The notes under the pieces were generated by a model. The model searched no databases. It saw only the letters and a list, made by a program, of their open reading frames with translations, and was not told the DNA's origin. Below are positions 44,675-54,010 of a DNA stretch of 64,000 nucleotides, piece after piece (position 1 is the stretch's first letter; the number at the start of each line of letters is the position of its first letter). The DNA is taken from positions 1 through 64,000 of the forward strand of contig JADJOT010000002.1 in assembly GCA_016713625.1 (NCBI GenBank), read 5' to 3'. Source of the stretch: Candidatus Accumulibacter affinis (GTDB lineage Bacteria; Pseudomonadota; Gammaproteobacteria; Burkholderiales; Rhodocyclaceae). The translations under genes and the position numbers were made by a program.

Positions 44675-46189
44675 ATGGCCAGTGCCCTGCCACCATTGAT
44701 CGAAGCCCTCCTCAACCCAGCCCTCTATCCGGACCCGACGGAACGGGTGGAGCTCATCGAAACGCATGCCTCCTGGGTTCTGCTGGCGGGTGAGTTCGTC
44801 TACAAGATCAAGAAGTCGGTGGTTCTGCCCTTTCTGGACTACGGCACGCTCGCCCAACGGCGCGTCTGCTGCGAAGCCGAGCTGCGTCTGAACCGCCGCT
44901 TTGCGCCACAGCTCTATCTGGCGGTGCTGCCCATCGTCGGGTCGCCGGCCAGTCCGCAGATCGGTGGTCCCGGCACCGCAATCGAGTTTGCGGTCAAGAT
45001 GCGCCGCTTTGCCGAAAGCGGCCGCCTGGACCGCCTCTGCCGGCGCGGCCAGCTACGCCTGCAGCAGGTTTCCGAACTCGCCGCGACGATCGCCGCATTT
45101 CATGAGCAGGCTGCACCGGCGCCGCAAGCAACTCGTTTCGGCGAACCCGCGCAGGTACTGGGACCGATGCTCGAAAACTTTGACGAACTGCGCAAGCTGC
45201 TGCCCGACCGCGCACAGCAGACGCGCCTCAAGCTGCTGGCCGACTGGACCGCTGCCACCGGTGAGCGCCTGACCCCGCATCTCGCCGCCCGCAAGACGGC
45301 GGCGCGGGTACGTGAATGCCACGGCGACCTGCATCTTGGTAATCTGGTGTTGATCGACGGGAAGGTGCAGATCTTCGACTGCATCGAGTTCAGTGAAGAC
45401 CTGCGCTGGATCGACGTCGCCAGCGAAATTGCCTTCACCTACATCGACCTGCTCGACCAGGGACAGCCCGGCCTGGCCGGCTGGCTGGTAAACGAATGGC
45501 TGGCCTGCAGTGCTGATTACGACGCGGTGCCGGTACTGCGCCTCTACGCCGTCTACCGCGCCCTGGTGCGCGCCAAAGTGGCAGCCATTCGGGCCAGGCA
45601 GGCCAACGCTGATGTCGGCCAGGCCATGAACTACCTGACGCTTGCCGAGCAGCTCATGACGCCGCCGCCGGCACGGCTGATCATCACCCACGGCGTCGCC
45701 GGCTGCGGCAAGACCCGTGCCTCAAGGCGTCTATTGTTGGGCGATCCAGCGGCAACGACGCTGCGCCTGCGCTCGGATGTCGAGCGTAAACGCCTGTTTG
45801 GCATTGCGCCAATAGCCGTCAGCGGATCGCCAACGGACGGCGGCATCTACGCCAGCGAGGCCAGCGAACTCACCTACCGGCACCTTTACGCGTTGGCTTC
45901 GCAGTTGCTGGCTGCAGGCTGGTCGGTGATCGTCGACGCCGCTTTCCTCGAGCGCGCGCGGCGCGATGCATTCCGCCGGCTGGCGCGGGAAGCCGAAGTT
46001 GCCTTCTCGATCATCGCACCACAGGCCAGACCAGCACAATTGCGCGCCCGCGTCCGTGGCCGGCTGGCCAAAGGACGTAACGCGTCTGAAGCGACGATCG
46101 ACGTACTCGAGCGGCAGCTGGCCCGGATCGAAGCACTGGGCGCAGACGAACGACAGTGCCTGCTGGCGGCCTCGTCCGCCAAGTACTGA
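44675..46189 (+). CDS. Two-domain phosphotransferase-like / AAA kinase-like protein
   Basis: 504 residues. N-terminal aminoglycoside-phosphotransferase-like domain (1-330): WVLLAGEFVYKIKKSVVLPFLDY, CHGDLHLGNLVLIDGKVQIFDCIEFSEDLRWIDVASEIAF. The catalytic HGD-x-H-x-x-N and the metal-binding FDCIEF are intact. C-terminal P-loop kinase domain (about 345-495): IITHGVAGCGKTRASRRLL Walker A, WSVIVDAAFLERARRDAFRRLA. The pairing is a recurrent bacterial fusion of unknown substrate, often annotated as AAA-family ATPase. Its ATG lies 3 bases after the ATPase stop, so the two are likely cotranscribed. Confidence 0.85.
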   Translation: MASALPPLIEALLNPALYPDPTERVELIETHASWVLLAGEFVYKIKKSVVLPFLDYGTLAQRRVCCEAELRLNRRFAPQLYLAVLPIVGSPASPQIGGPGTAIEFAVKMRRFAESGRLDRLCRRGQLRLQQVSELAATIAAFHEQAAPAPQATRFGEPAQVLGPMLENFDELRKLLPDRAQQTRLKLLADWTAATGERLTPHLAARKTAARVRECHGDLHLGNLVLIDGKVQIFDCIEFSEDLRWIDVASEIAFTYIDLLDQGQPGLAGWLVNEWLACSADYDAVPVLRLYAVYRALVRAKVAAIRARQANADVGQAMNYLTLAEQLMTPPPARLIITHGVAGCGKTRASRRLLLGDPAATTLRLRSDVERKRLFGIAPIAVSGSPTDGGIYASEASELTYRHLYALASQLLAAGWSVIVDAAFLERARRDAFRRLAREAEVAFSIIAPQARPAQLRARVRGRLAKGRNASEATIDVLERQLARIEALGADERQCLLAASSAKY

Positions 46190-46766
46190 AATCGACCGTC
46201 GGTGAACGGCTGCAGCTTTTCCGAGACCGTCTTTTGGCCGCTGTTGTACACAGATTTCCCCGCTTGCACACGCGCAGTGTCGAAAAATTTTACAGCCAGA
46301 CGCCAAGGCACCGTTTACGGAATAGACACGCTACTGTTTTAACACGCAAAGGAATTTCTGAAAGTTTCAGGCAAGGTTCTTGCTTTCATGATTACTGTCT
46401 GTCTCACACCGCAGAACGCGACATCGCTCAACCAGATGGGGCAAGCGAACACGCGCATCGGAAGCCGCTGCGCGGGCTGCATGCGAGCCACCCCTACGGA
46501 CTGCGCACACGGTCACCTGCTTCGCAACAGGCGTCCGTCTGGCGCTGCCAGCGGCGGAAATCAGGCTCCCGTCGTCGTGCAGCTTGGCGAACCCGCCACG
46601 CATGAATGGCTTAGTTGAAACTGACAATCATGGCGAATTTTTTCACCTATTTACCATCGGGGCGAGGGCATTGCTCCTGCCTGCGGAAGACCCAAAGAGT
46701 CAATTTCTGGCGTAGAATCGAGAACCTTTCCGGTACCTCGCTTCTCACACAGAGGGGAGCAATGCA
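46190..46766. other. Intergenic region, no gene recognised
   Basis: 577 bases, AT-richer around 46270-46400. No RNA gene or conserved frame is evident. The last 40 bases carry the ribosome site GGGGAGC of the next gene. Confidence 0.4.
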
Positions 46767-47132
46767 ATGAATATTCTGAATAACTGGAAGATGCTCGAAC
46801 TGATGACCCGCCAGGGAGAGTCACTGGTGTGTATCGAGGGGCGAGTCTACGGCAGCAACCCGCGTTTTCCGACTTCCTCACACATCCGCACCTCACCGGT
46901 CACCGGCTACAGCATGGAAGCGAACTCAATGGTCATCACGACCCGACGCGGCTCGGAATATCTCCTTGGCAAACCTGATCAAAAGCAGATTTTTGCGCAG
47001 CAGCGGCTGATGCGACGCCTGTCAAGCCTGGGGCAAACCTCTACGCCCGGTTTCAACGAACTGGCCACCGAGGTCACTGGTTTCCAGGATCAGCAGACGC
47101 AGGAAACCCCCAGCGAAGCCCAGCGCAGCTGA
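46767..47132 (+). CDS. Small conserved-looking protein, unknown
   Basis: 121 residues, MNILNNWKMLELMTRQGESLVCIEGRVYG. Beta-rich middle (VYGSNPRF, HIRTSPVTGYSMEANSMVITTRRGSEYLLGKPD) and a charged tail. No signal peptide or membrane segment. A strong ribosome site (GGGGAGC) and normal codon use support translation. Not recognised. Confidence 0.6.
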   Translation: MNILNNWKMLELMTRQGESLVCIEGRVYGSNPRFPTSSHIRTSPVTGYSMEANSMVITTRRGSEYLLGKPDQKQIFAQQRLMRRLSSLGQTSTPGFNELATEVTGFQDQQTQETPSEAQRS

Positions 47133-47178
47133 AACAGCGAGGGGTTCAACGCTCAGTGCCATTCAAAGGGGGAAATGA

Positions 47179-47202
47179 CGGCGGGGGCCGAAGCCCCCAC
47201 CG
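47179..47202 (-). terminator. Terminator hairpin of ssrA
   Basis: On the minus strand CGGTGGGGGC-TTCG-GCCCCCGCCG, a 10-bp stem with a UUCG loop, directly downstream of the tmRNA coding piece. It is followed by TCATTTCCCCC, a weak T tract. Confidence 0.7.
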
Positions 47203-47203
47203 A

Positions 47204-47362
47204 TAGCCATTCTGTTTATTGGACGGCTACGTCCTCAGCAGGCCTTAAGCGGCCAGTGCGAAACGCTCATCGTTGGCGTTTATGGATTTGCTCGGATTAC
47301 GTCCGTCGCCTTTCGGGTCGCCTGCTCGCCATCTGTCACCCTGTCGAAACCAGTGCACCCCC
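47204..47362 (-). ncRNA. ssrA: Two-piece tmRNA, coding RNA piece
   Basis: The 5' end GGGGGTGCACTGGTTTCGAC begins at 47362. The tag reading frame GCC AAC GAT ... GCT TAA runs from 47277 to 47245 and encodes ANDERFALAA. GGGGGTG pairs as the 5' acceptor strand with CACCTCC of the other piece, including the G3-U70 wobble that marks alanine identity. The coding piece lies downstream of the acceptor piece, so the gene is circularly permuted. The 3' boundary is approximate. Confidence 0.9.
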
Positions 47363-47366
47363 GCAG

Positions 47367-47465
47367 TGGTGGAGGTGGCGGGAATCGAACCCGCGTCCAG
47401 AACGCTTCCGGGTTGCCGGAATTACGACCATGCCTGCCATTGTGGGCGTAAAGCCCCCCGAATGC
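47367..47465 (-). ncRNA. ssrA: Two-piece tmRNA, acceptor RNA piece
   Basis: Ends at 47367 with GCCACCTCCACCA after the T arm GCGGGTTCGATTCCCGC, the canonical tmRNA 3' end. Only four bases (CTGC) separate the CCA end from the 5' G of the coding piece. The upstream boundary is estimated from the hairpin GGGGGGCTTTACGCCC region. It lies between fliE and the coding piece. Confidence 0.88.
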
Positions 47466-47494
47466 AAGACCCAGCCGACGGCAGTTGAGTGGCG

Positions 47495-47818
47495 TCAGAC
47501 CTGCATGTTCATCACGTCATGGTAGGCCGAGACAAGCTTGTTGCGTACCTGAATCATTTCCTGGAAGGAGATGTTGGCCTTCTGCAGCGCGATCATCACT
47601 TCGTGCAGGTTCTCGGTGCCGTTCCCGGCGGCAAAATTTGCCGCCATCGCCTCGGCCTGCTGCTGCGTCTGACTGACCTGTGCAATCGAGGTCTGCAATA
47701 CCTGCGCAAAGTCCGTCCCCGCGGCTGCACTGCCCGGCGCCTCGCCACCACGGCCTTTGGCGGCTACCGAGCTCGCCTGCAGCAGGCTCAACATCTGATC
47801 AATACCCTTGGTGTCCAT
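47495..47818 (-). CDS. fliE: Flagellar hook-basal body complex protein FliE
   Basis: 107 residues, MDTKGIDQMLSLLQA. The diagnostic C-terminus LHEVMIALQKANISFQEMIQVRNKLVSAYHDVMNMQV is complete. FliE joins the MS ring to the proximal rod. It is preceded by a sigma-54 type promoter 32 bp upstream and lies divergent from fliF with the flrBC genes between. Confidence 0.95.
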   Translation of the reverse strand: MDTKGIDQMLSLLQASSVAAKGRGGEAPGSAAAGTDFAQVLQTSIAQVSQTQQQAEAMAANFAAGNGTENLHEVMIALQKANISFQEMIQVRNKLVSAYHDVMNMQV

Positions 47819-47849
47819 TCGCTTCTCCAAACACTTCCTGATCCATTCA

Positions 47850-47865
47850 AGCAAAACTCGCGCCA
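47850..47865 (-). promoter_or_regulatory. Sigma-54 promoter of fliE
   Basis: Minus-strand TGGCGCGAGTTTTGCT, matching TGGCRC-N5-TTGCW with exact -24 GG / -12 GC spacing. It lies 31 bases before the fliE ATG. The adjacent flrC encodes a sigma-54 activator, consistent with class III control. Confidence 0.8.
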
Positions 47866-47891
47866 GGAGTCCAGCCACACCAGCCAGAACC

Positions 47892-49259
47892 TCAGTCCTT
47901 AAGAAAGCCCTGCAGGCGATACTGTCGCAGCTTGTAGCGCAAGGTTCTTTCGGGCATTCCGAGACGCTGCCCGGCCAATTTTCGTGATCCGCCCGCGGCG
48001 GCCAGCGTCTCGATAATGTGCGTACGCTCGACGTCCCTGAGATCATCGCTGGATCGAGGGCTGGCTGACAGCGCCGCAGCCGGGACAGCAAGCTGCTGCC
48101 CTGGCCCTGCCTTCGGCGCAAGCGGACGATCGACGCCGAGGTGCAGCGCATCGACCTCGACGACGTCACCGGGAGCAAGAATCACTGCCCGCTGGATGCT
48201 GTTTTCCAGTTCACGCACGTTGCCGGGCCAGGCATGGCGCCGCAAGGCGGCTTCGGCAGCAGCCGACAGGCGCAGGCGCGGGCGGCCGGATCGAGCACCG
48301 TGTGCAGCCAGGAAGTGGCGTGCCAGGGGGGCGATATCCTGGCTGCGCTGCCGCAGGGCCGGGATCAGCAACGGAAAGACGTTCAACCGATAGAACAGGT
48401 CTTCGCGGAACAGACCTTTTGCCACCGTGTCGGCGATGTCGCGGTTAGACGTGGCAATGACGCGAATATCGAGGACCACCGGTTGCTTGCCCCCCACCCG
48501 CTCGACCTCCCGCTCCTGGAGAACGCGCAGCAGTTTGGCCTGCAGGGCTAGCGGCATTTCGGTGATCTCGTCCAGCAACAACGTCCCTTTTTGCGCCTGT
48601 TCAAACTTGCCGGCCTGAGCGCTCTGGGCACCACTGAAAGCACCTTTTTCATGGCCGAAAAACGTGGCTTCCAGCAGGCTGTCCGGAATCGCCGCACAGT
48701 TGATGGCAACGAACGGGCCTTGGCAGCGCGCCGAGTGCCGATGAATATAACGCGCCACCACTTCCTTGCCCACCCCGCTCTCGCCAGTCAGGAGAACCGT
48801 GGCATCGGTCCGTGCGACCCGCCTGGCCAGCGCAAAGAGATTGCCACTGGCCGGATCATCGGCGATCACACGGTCGTCATCCAGCGCTTCCGGCAGCCGA
48901 TAGCGAACGACATGTTCAAGCAGCGCCTTCGGCTCAAAGGGCTTGAGCAGAAAATCGCAAGCACCGGCGCGCATCGCCTCGACGGCACGCTCGACATCGG
49001 CGAAAGCAGTCATCAGCACCACCGGCAGTTGCGGGAAGCGACTACGGATCTGCTTGAGCAGGGCAATGCCATCGACCGGGAGCATGCGTACATCGCTGAC
49101 AACCAGCGATACCGCTTGCCTGGAGAGCACTTGCAGCGCCTCATCGCCACCTGCGGCCGACACCACTCGCTGTCCTGCCAGTTCGAGGGTATCGCACACC
49201 GCCTCACGTAGAGCGGCGTCGTCTTCAACCACCAGAATCGGCAATCCCTTGTTGGTCAT
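47892..49259 (-). CDS. flrC: Sigma-54-dependent flagellar response regulator FlrC/FleR
   Basis: 455 residues from ATG 49259 (an upstream TTG is less likely). Receiver domain 1-120 with VVEDD, phosphorylation aspartate in VVSDVRMLPVDG and lysine in FLLKPF. AAA+ domain about 140-365 with Walker A GESGVGKE, sigma-54 contact loop GAFSGA (variant of GAFTGA) and TLLLDEITEMP. Fis-type HTH at the end (AGQRLGMPERTLRYKLRQYRL). It activates class III flagellar genes such as fliE. The stop of flrB is 15 bp upstream; the two form an operon. Confidence 0.92.
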   Translation of the reverse strand: MTNKGLPILVVEDDAALREAVCDTLELAGQRVVSAAGGDEALQVLSRQAVSLVVSDVRMLPVDGIALLKQIRSRFPQLPVVLMTAFADVERAVEAMRAGACDFLLKPFEPKALLEHVVRYRLPEALDDDRVIADDPASGNLFALARRVARTDATVLLTGESGVGKEVVARYIHRHSARCQGPFVAINCAAIPDSLLEATFFGHEKGAFSGAQSAQAGKFEQAQKGTLLLDEITEMPLALQAKLLRVLQEREVERVGGKQPVVLDIRVIATSNRDIADTVAKGLFREDLFYRLNVFPLLIPALRQRSQDIAPLARHFLAAHGARSGRPRLRLSAAAEAALRRHAWPGNVRELENSIQRAVILAPGDVVEVDALHLGVDRPLAPKAGPGQQLAVPAAALSASPRSSDDLRDVERTHIIETLAAAGGSRKLAGQRLGMPERTLRYKLRQYRLQGFLKD

Positions 49260-49274
49260 GGCGATCGGCAATCC

Positions 49275-50447
49275 TCAGGGCGCTCGTTCTGCTGCCGCTT
49301 CGATGGGCAGCAGGATGACGAACTCCGACCCCTGGCCAGAGATCGAACTGACCTTGATCGTACCGCGGTGGGCGCGGACCACCCCGAGCGCGATCGCCAG
49401 ACCGAGCCCGGTGCCCTGCCCTCGCGTCGTGAAAAAGGGTTCGAAAACACGCTCTTGTACCTCGGGCGAGATCCCGGAGCCGGTGTCGCAAACGCCGATG
49501 CGCAGCTGCCGACCGCAGGTGGTGGCCGCCAGGATCACCTGTCCGCCGGCAGCACAGGCCTGCAATGCGTTCTCGAGCAGATTCACCAAAGCCCCCGCCA
49601 GGGCCTTTCGGCTCCCGGTGACGATCACTTGGCCAGCCTGGCAGCTGACCCTGAAAGCGACACTCTTCTCCAGAAACAACGGCTGCACCGTCTGCGCAGC
49701 GTCGCTGAGCAGTTGCTCGGCACGAATCGTTTCGCGGCCGATGCTCTCGCCGCGAGCAAAAAGCAGCACCTCCTGGATCAGCCGCTCGAGGCGTTGCAGC
49801 TGCGCCGTCGTTTTGCCAGCAAAGCGGATACGCGCTGCATCGGCGAGGTCCTCCCGACCGAGGTTGGCACTGTAGAGCAGTGCCGTTGCCAGAGGCGTTC
49901 GCAACTGGTGTGCCAGCGAGGCGGCCATCTCGCCCATTGCCACCAGGCGTTGATTCCGCTCGAGTTCCGCTTTGAGGTCGTGCGCTGCGGTCACGTCGTG
50001 AATCAACAGGATGCGTCCACCGGCTGAATCGAGTGGGCTCTCGACGATGGCCAGGCGCCGCGAGTGGACCTGCCACTCACCCGGTGTATCGGTCGCCAGC
50101 AGCCTCGTCGGCGCCAACGCCGGCCAGTTCTTGCCGATGATCTCCCGACCAAACATCGCGCAGGCCGCCGGGTTCGCGGCACTGACGCAGGCAGCGCTAT
50201 CCAGCACCATCACCCCCGCGGGCAAGGAGTTGAGTAACAGCGAAAGACGTTCTGAAAGCGCTTCCTTGGCCTCGTATTGGCGACGCAACTCGCCATTGGC
50301 GACCGCCAGCTCGGCTGTCAGCGACTCCACACGACCCTGCAAGCCGTGGTACGCCAGGGTCAGGGCCTGCGAAACCTGGTTGAAAACGTCGAAAGCCCGT
50401 TGCAGTTCCTGCGCTTCATGACCGAGCAGCTGCGGTACTTCATTCAT
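49275..50447 (-). CDS. flrB: Flagellar sensor histidine kinase FlrB/FleS
   Basis: About 390 residues from ATG 50447; a TTG at 50468 is in frame. Soluble kinase: coiled coil (QALTLAYHGLQGRVESLTAELAVANGELRRQY), PAS domain about 70-165 (LLLNSLPAGVMVLDSAACVSAANPAACAMFG), H box MAASLAHQLRTPLATALLYSANL, N box LVNLLENALQACAAGG, and G boxes VCDTGSGISPEVQERVFEPFFTTR and GTGLGLAIALGVV. No membrane segments, as in FleS/FlrB. It phosphorylates FlrC at a checkpoint of flagellar assembly. Confidence 0.92.
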   Translation of the reverse strand: MNEVPQLLGHEAQELQRAFDVFNQVSQALTLAYHGLQGRVESLTAELAVANGELRRQYEAKEALSERLSLLLNSLPAGVMVLDSAACVSAANPAACAMFGREIIGKNWPALAPTRLLATDTPGEWQVHSRRLAIVESPLDSAGGRILLIHDVTAAHDLKAELERNQRLVAMGEMAASLAHQLRTPLATALLYSANLGREDLADAARIRFAGKTTAQLQRLERLIQEVLLFARGESIGRETIRAEQLLSDAAQTVQPLFLEKSVAFRVSCQAGQVIVTGSRKALAGALVNLLENALQACAAGGQVILAATTCGRQLRIGVCDTGSGISPEVQERVFEPFFTTRGQGTGLGLAIALGVVRAHRGTIKVSSISGQGSEFVILLPIEAAAERAP

Positions 50448-50461
50448 CGGATCGAAGGTCC

Positions 50462-50477
50462 TGGGCAATTAAAGGCT
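50462..50477 (+). promoter_or_regulatory. Weak sigma-54-like site upstream of fliF
   Basis: TGGGCAATTAAAGGCT has GG and GC at -24/-12 spacing but a poor -12 (AGGC). It is 77 bp before the fliF start and overlaps the 5' end of the divergent flrB frame. Confidence 0.35.
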
Positions 50478-50553
50478 ACAATAGGGAAGCAATTATCAGC
50501 CCTTTTTCTGCATTTAGCCTGCTTGATCGCAGGCTTTTCACCGTATTACAGGC

Positions 50554-52294
50554 ATGGCGGCAGCCGACACCGAGACCACACCGACAGCAGGCGCGGGCAA
50601 TCCGCTGGATCGCGCTCGCGAGGCTCTGGCGCGCCTGAGCAACCGGCAGAAAGTGGTATTGATGGTTGCCATCGCCGCCGTAATCGCCCTGCTGGTGGCC
50701 GCTGGCACCCTGCTCAGACAAAGCGAGTTCAGGATCCTGTTCTCCAACATCGGCGAGCGTGACGGCGGCGCAATCATCGCCGCCCTGGAACAGATGAACA
50801 TACCGTTCCGCTTCAATGAGTCGGGCAGTGCCATCCTGGTTCCTGCGGCCAGAGTCCATGATGTACGCCTGCGCCTTGCCTCGCAGGGTCTCCCGGAGAG
50901 GCGGGGCGGTCGGCTTCGAGCTAATGGAAAGCCAGAAATTCGGCATCAGCCAGTTTGCCGAACAGATCAATTATCAGCGCGGCCTCGAAGGCGAACTGTC
51001 GCGGACCATACAATCCATCGCCGCTGTTCAGGCGGCGCGTGTACACCTGGCCATCCCCAAGCCGAGCGTTTTCATGCGCGAGGAAATCAAGCCGTCGGCG
51101 TCGGTGATGTTGAGTCTCTACCCGGGACGCTCGCTCGATGCGGCCCAGATTGCCGGCATCCAGAATCTCGTCGCCGCCAGCGTGCCGCAGCTGGCGGCGT
51201 CCAGCGTCACGCTGCTCGACCAGAGCGGGACGCTGCTGTCGCAGATGAAAAGCAGGCTGCTCGAAGCCGGTCTCGATCCGACGCAGGTCAAGTATATTCA
51301 GGAAGTCGAGGCGAGTATCATCAAGCGGGTTGAAGATATCCTGGCACCGATCGTAGGCCCGGGCAATGCACGGGTGCAGATCGCCGCCGATATCGACTTT
51401 TCGCAGTCCGAACAGACTGCCGAGACGCATCGGCCGAACGCGCTACCGCCGGAAATCAGCATCCGCAGCCAGCAAATCAACGAGACCGCCAGTACGAGCC
51501 CAACGGCACAGGGGGTTCCCGGCGCGCTCAGTAATCAGCCGCCGGTACCGTCGACGGCCCCGCTGACGCAAACGGCGACGCCAGGCAGCGCAGCCGCTGC
51601 CTCAGCGACCCAGCCAGCACCCGGGCAGATCAATGCCGCTGGCGTGCAGGCGCCGATCGCCAGTGTCGGGCAACCGATCAGCACCAGCAAGAACTCAACG
51701 ATCAACTACGAAGTGGACAAGACCATCCGTCATATCAAGCAATCGGTGGGTACGGTCAAGCGCCTGTCGGGCGCGGTAGTGGTCAATCAGCGCAAGGAAA
51801 TCGGCAAGGACGGCAAGTCCATCAGCAAGCCGCTACCGGACACCGAGCTGCGGCAGATCAGCGATCTCGTCAAGGAAGCGATGGGTTTCAGCAAGGATCG
51901 TGGCGACACCATCTCGGTGGCCAATGCGCCGTTTACCGCCATCGACAGAGACGAGGGGCTGCCAGCCTGGCGAGACCCGGAAGTGCTCTCCCTGGCGAAG
52001 GAGTTGATCAAGTACGTCGCGATTGCCGCGATCATCGCTTATTTGCTGCTTGGGGTCGTGCGGCCACTGCTCAAGACCATGCTTGAGCCCGCTGCCGGAA
52101 GTACGGCAGCGGGCATCGGCAGCAGAATCGACCTGCTTGCCGATGAAGAGGATGAAGAACACCAGCCGGAGCAGGTTCCGACGGCGGCGGCGCTGCTCGA
52201 GAAACGACTCGCCGAAGCGCGCACACTGGCACAGCAGGACCCGCAACTCGTTGCCAACATCGTCCAGGAGTGGATGAACCCCAATGGCAGCTGA
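50554..52294 (+). pseudogene. fliF: Flagellar MS-ring protein FliF, one frameshift
   Basis: Full-length FliF (about 575 residues). TM1 near residues 33-52 (KVVLMVAIAAVIALLVAAGT), ring-building motifs EFRILFSNIGERDGGAIIAALEQM and RVHLAIPKPSVF, the variable loop rich in Ala/Pro/Thr, TM2 (YVAIAAIIAYLLLGVV), and the FliG-binding C-terminus (VANIVQEWMN). The frame changes near 50900, where one extra base lies in GAGAGGCGGGGC. Removing it joins LPERG to AVGFELMESQKFG. Likely a sequencing indel. fliG starts 11 bp before its stop. Confidence 0.92.
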
Positions 52295-53283
52295 CGACGG
52301 CGTCGAGAAAAGCGCGATCCTGCTGATCTCTCTTGGCGAGGACTATGCCGCCGAGGTGCTCAAGCATCTCGGTCCGAAGGATGTGCAAAAGCTGGCCCAC
52401 GCCATGGCGGCGCTGAAATCGGTAGCGCGCACGCGCGTCGACGAGGTGCTCAGCGAATTTCAGCAAGCGGCCAATGAATCCGCCGCCGTACACGTAGACA
52501 CGGACGCCTATATACGTTCGGTCCTCACCAAGGCGCTGGGTGACGACAAGGCCTCGAACCTGATCTCGCGCATCCTGCAACCCGGCGATACCCATGGGAT
52601 TGAAGGCCTGAAATGGATGGACGCGCCGACGGTCGCTGATCTGATCAAGAACGAGCACCCACAGATCATCGCGACGATTCTCGTTCACCTGGCGCATGAT
52701 CATGGCAGCGAGATCCTGAACGAGTTTTCCGAACGTCTGCGCAATGACGTGGTCCTGCGGGTGGCCACCCTCGAAGGCATCCAGCCGGAAGCCCTGCGAG
52801 AGTTGAACGAGGTGATGCTGCGCCTGCTCTCGGGTTCTGCCAGCATGAAGAAATCCGCCATGGGCGGCGTGCGGACAGTCGCCGAAATGCTCAACTTCAT
52901 GGGCAGCGCCAACGAAACGGCAGTTCTCGATTCGATCCGCGAATACGATCCCGACCTGGCGCAAAAAAATTCTCGACGAAATGTTTGTCTTCGAGAATCT
53001 CCTCGATCTCGAAGACCGCGCCATTCAGCTGCTGTTGCGTGAGATTCAGTCGGAGTCGCTGATCCTGGCCATGAAGGGGGCCAACGAGCCGCTGCGCGAG
53101 AAGATTTTCAGGAACATGTCGCAGCGCGCTTCGGAGATGTTGCGCGAAGATCTCGAATCGCGCGGCCCGGTTCGCCTCTCCGAAGTGGAAGCCGAGCAGA
53201 AGGAAATCCTCAAGATCGTCCGTCGTCTCGCGGATGAAGGCCAGATCGTGCTGGGCGGCGCGGGTGGCGAGGAAATGGTCTGA
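52284..53283 (+). pseudogene. fliG: Flagellar motor switch protein FliG, homopolymer frameshift
   Basis: Complete FliG except for seven A where six are expected at 52963-52969, after DLAQK. The frame resumes as ILDEMFVFENLLDLEDRAIQLLLREI. The N-terminal FliF-binding domain, EHPQIIATILVHL middle domain and the C-terminal torque helix with charged residues (LREKIFRNMSQRASEMLREDLESRGPVRLSEVE) are all present. Needed for rotation and switching. The error type suggests a base-calling or slippage event. Confidence 0.92.
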
Positions 53284-53296
53284 TACGGCAACGGAC

Positions 53297-54010
53297 ATGA
53301 ATAGCTGGACTCCCAAGGACAAGCTGACCGCCTACCAGCGTTGGCAGGTGGGGACCTTCGACGAAGAACAAGGTCTCGCCAGGCGCCCGGCCACCGCAGC
53401 AGCGACCGTGCCGCTTGAACGCGCCGGCGAAGAGGAGCAGACCCTGCCGGAGCCGGTGGCTGTCCTGCCCAGCGCGGAAGAGGTCGACGCGATACGTCGC
53501 CAGGCCCAGGCCAGCGGCCACGCTGCCGGCCATGCCGCCGGCTATGCGGAAGGTATCGCCGCGACACAGACTGAGGCGATGGCCATCGCGACGCTGCTCG
53601 ACAAGCTGCACCAGGCACTGACGGTCATCGATCAGGGAGTAGCCGAGCAGTTGCTGGCTCTGGCGATCGAGATTGCCAATCAGGTAGTGCGGCAAAGTCT
53701 GCGCGTGCAGCCTGAACTGCTTTTGTCGGTCGTCCGGGAAGCCCTGAGCACGCTCCACCCGCATCACGGACAACCCCTGTTGTTCGTGCACCCCGATGAC
53801 GCCGTGCTGGTACGCAAGCACCTCGGGGAGCAGCTGGCACATGCCAGCTGGCGAGTCATCGACGACAGCACGCTGACCGTTGGTGGCTGTCGAGTCGAGC
53901 TGGGTACGAGCGAAGTCGACGCGACCCTGGAGACGCGCTGGCGGCGGGTCATTGAGGCGATCGGGGTCAGCCAGGAATGGCTCCGCAGCCTGCCAGCGAC
54001 TAGGTCATGA
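53297..54010 (+). CDS. fliH: Flagellar assembly protein FliH
   Basis: 237 residues from ATG 53297. An N-terminal DxxxxYxRWQ-type segment (DKLTAYQRWQVGTFDEE), a GxxxG-containing helix (ASGHAAGHAAGYAEGIAATQTEA) typical of FliH, and the C-terminal domain (VAEQLLALAIEIANQVVRQSLRVQPELLLSVVREALSTL) that binds and inhibits FliI. Start is 13 bp after fliG stop, and its stop overlaps the fliI start (ATGA). Confidence 0.92.
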   Translation: MNSWTPKDKLTAYQRWQVGTFDEEQGLARRPATAAATVPLERAGEEEQTLPEPVAVLPSAEEVDAIRRQAQASGHAAGHAAGYAEGIAATQTEAMAIATLLDKLHQALTVIDQGVAEQLLALAIEIANQVVRQSLRVQPELLLSVVREALSTLHPHHGQPLLFVHPDDAVLVRKHLGEQLAHASWRVIDDSTLTVGGCRVELGTSEVDATLETRWRRVIEAIGVSQEWLRSLPATRS

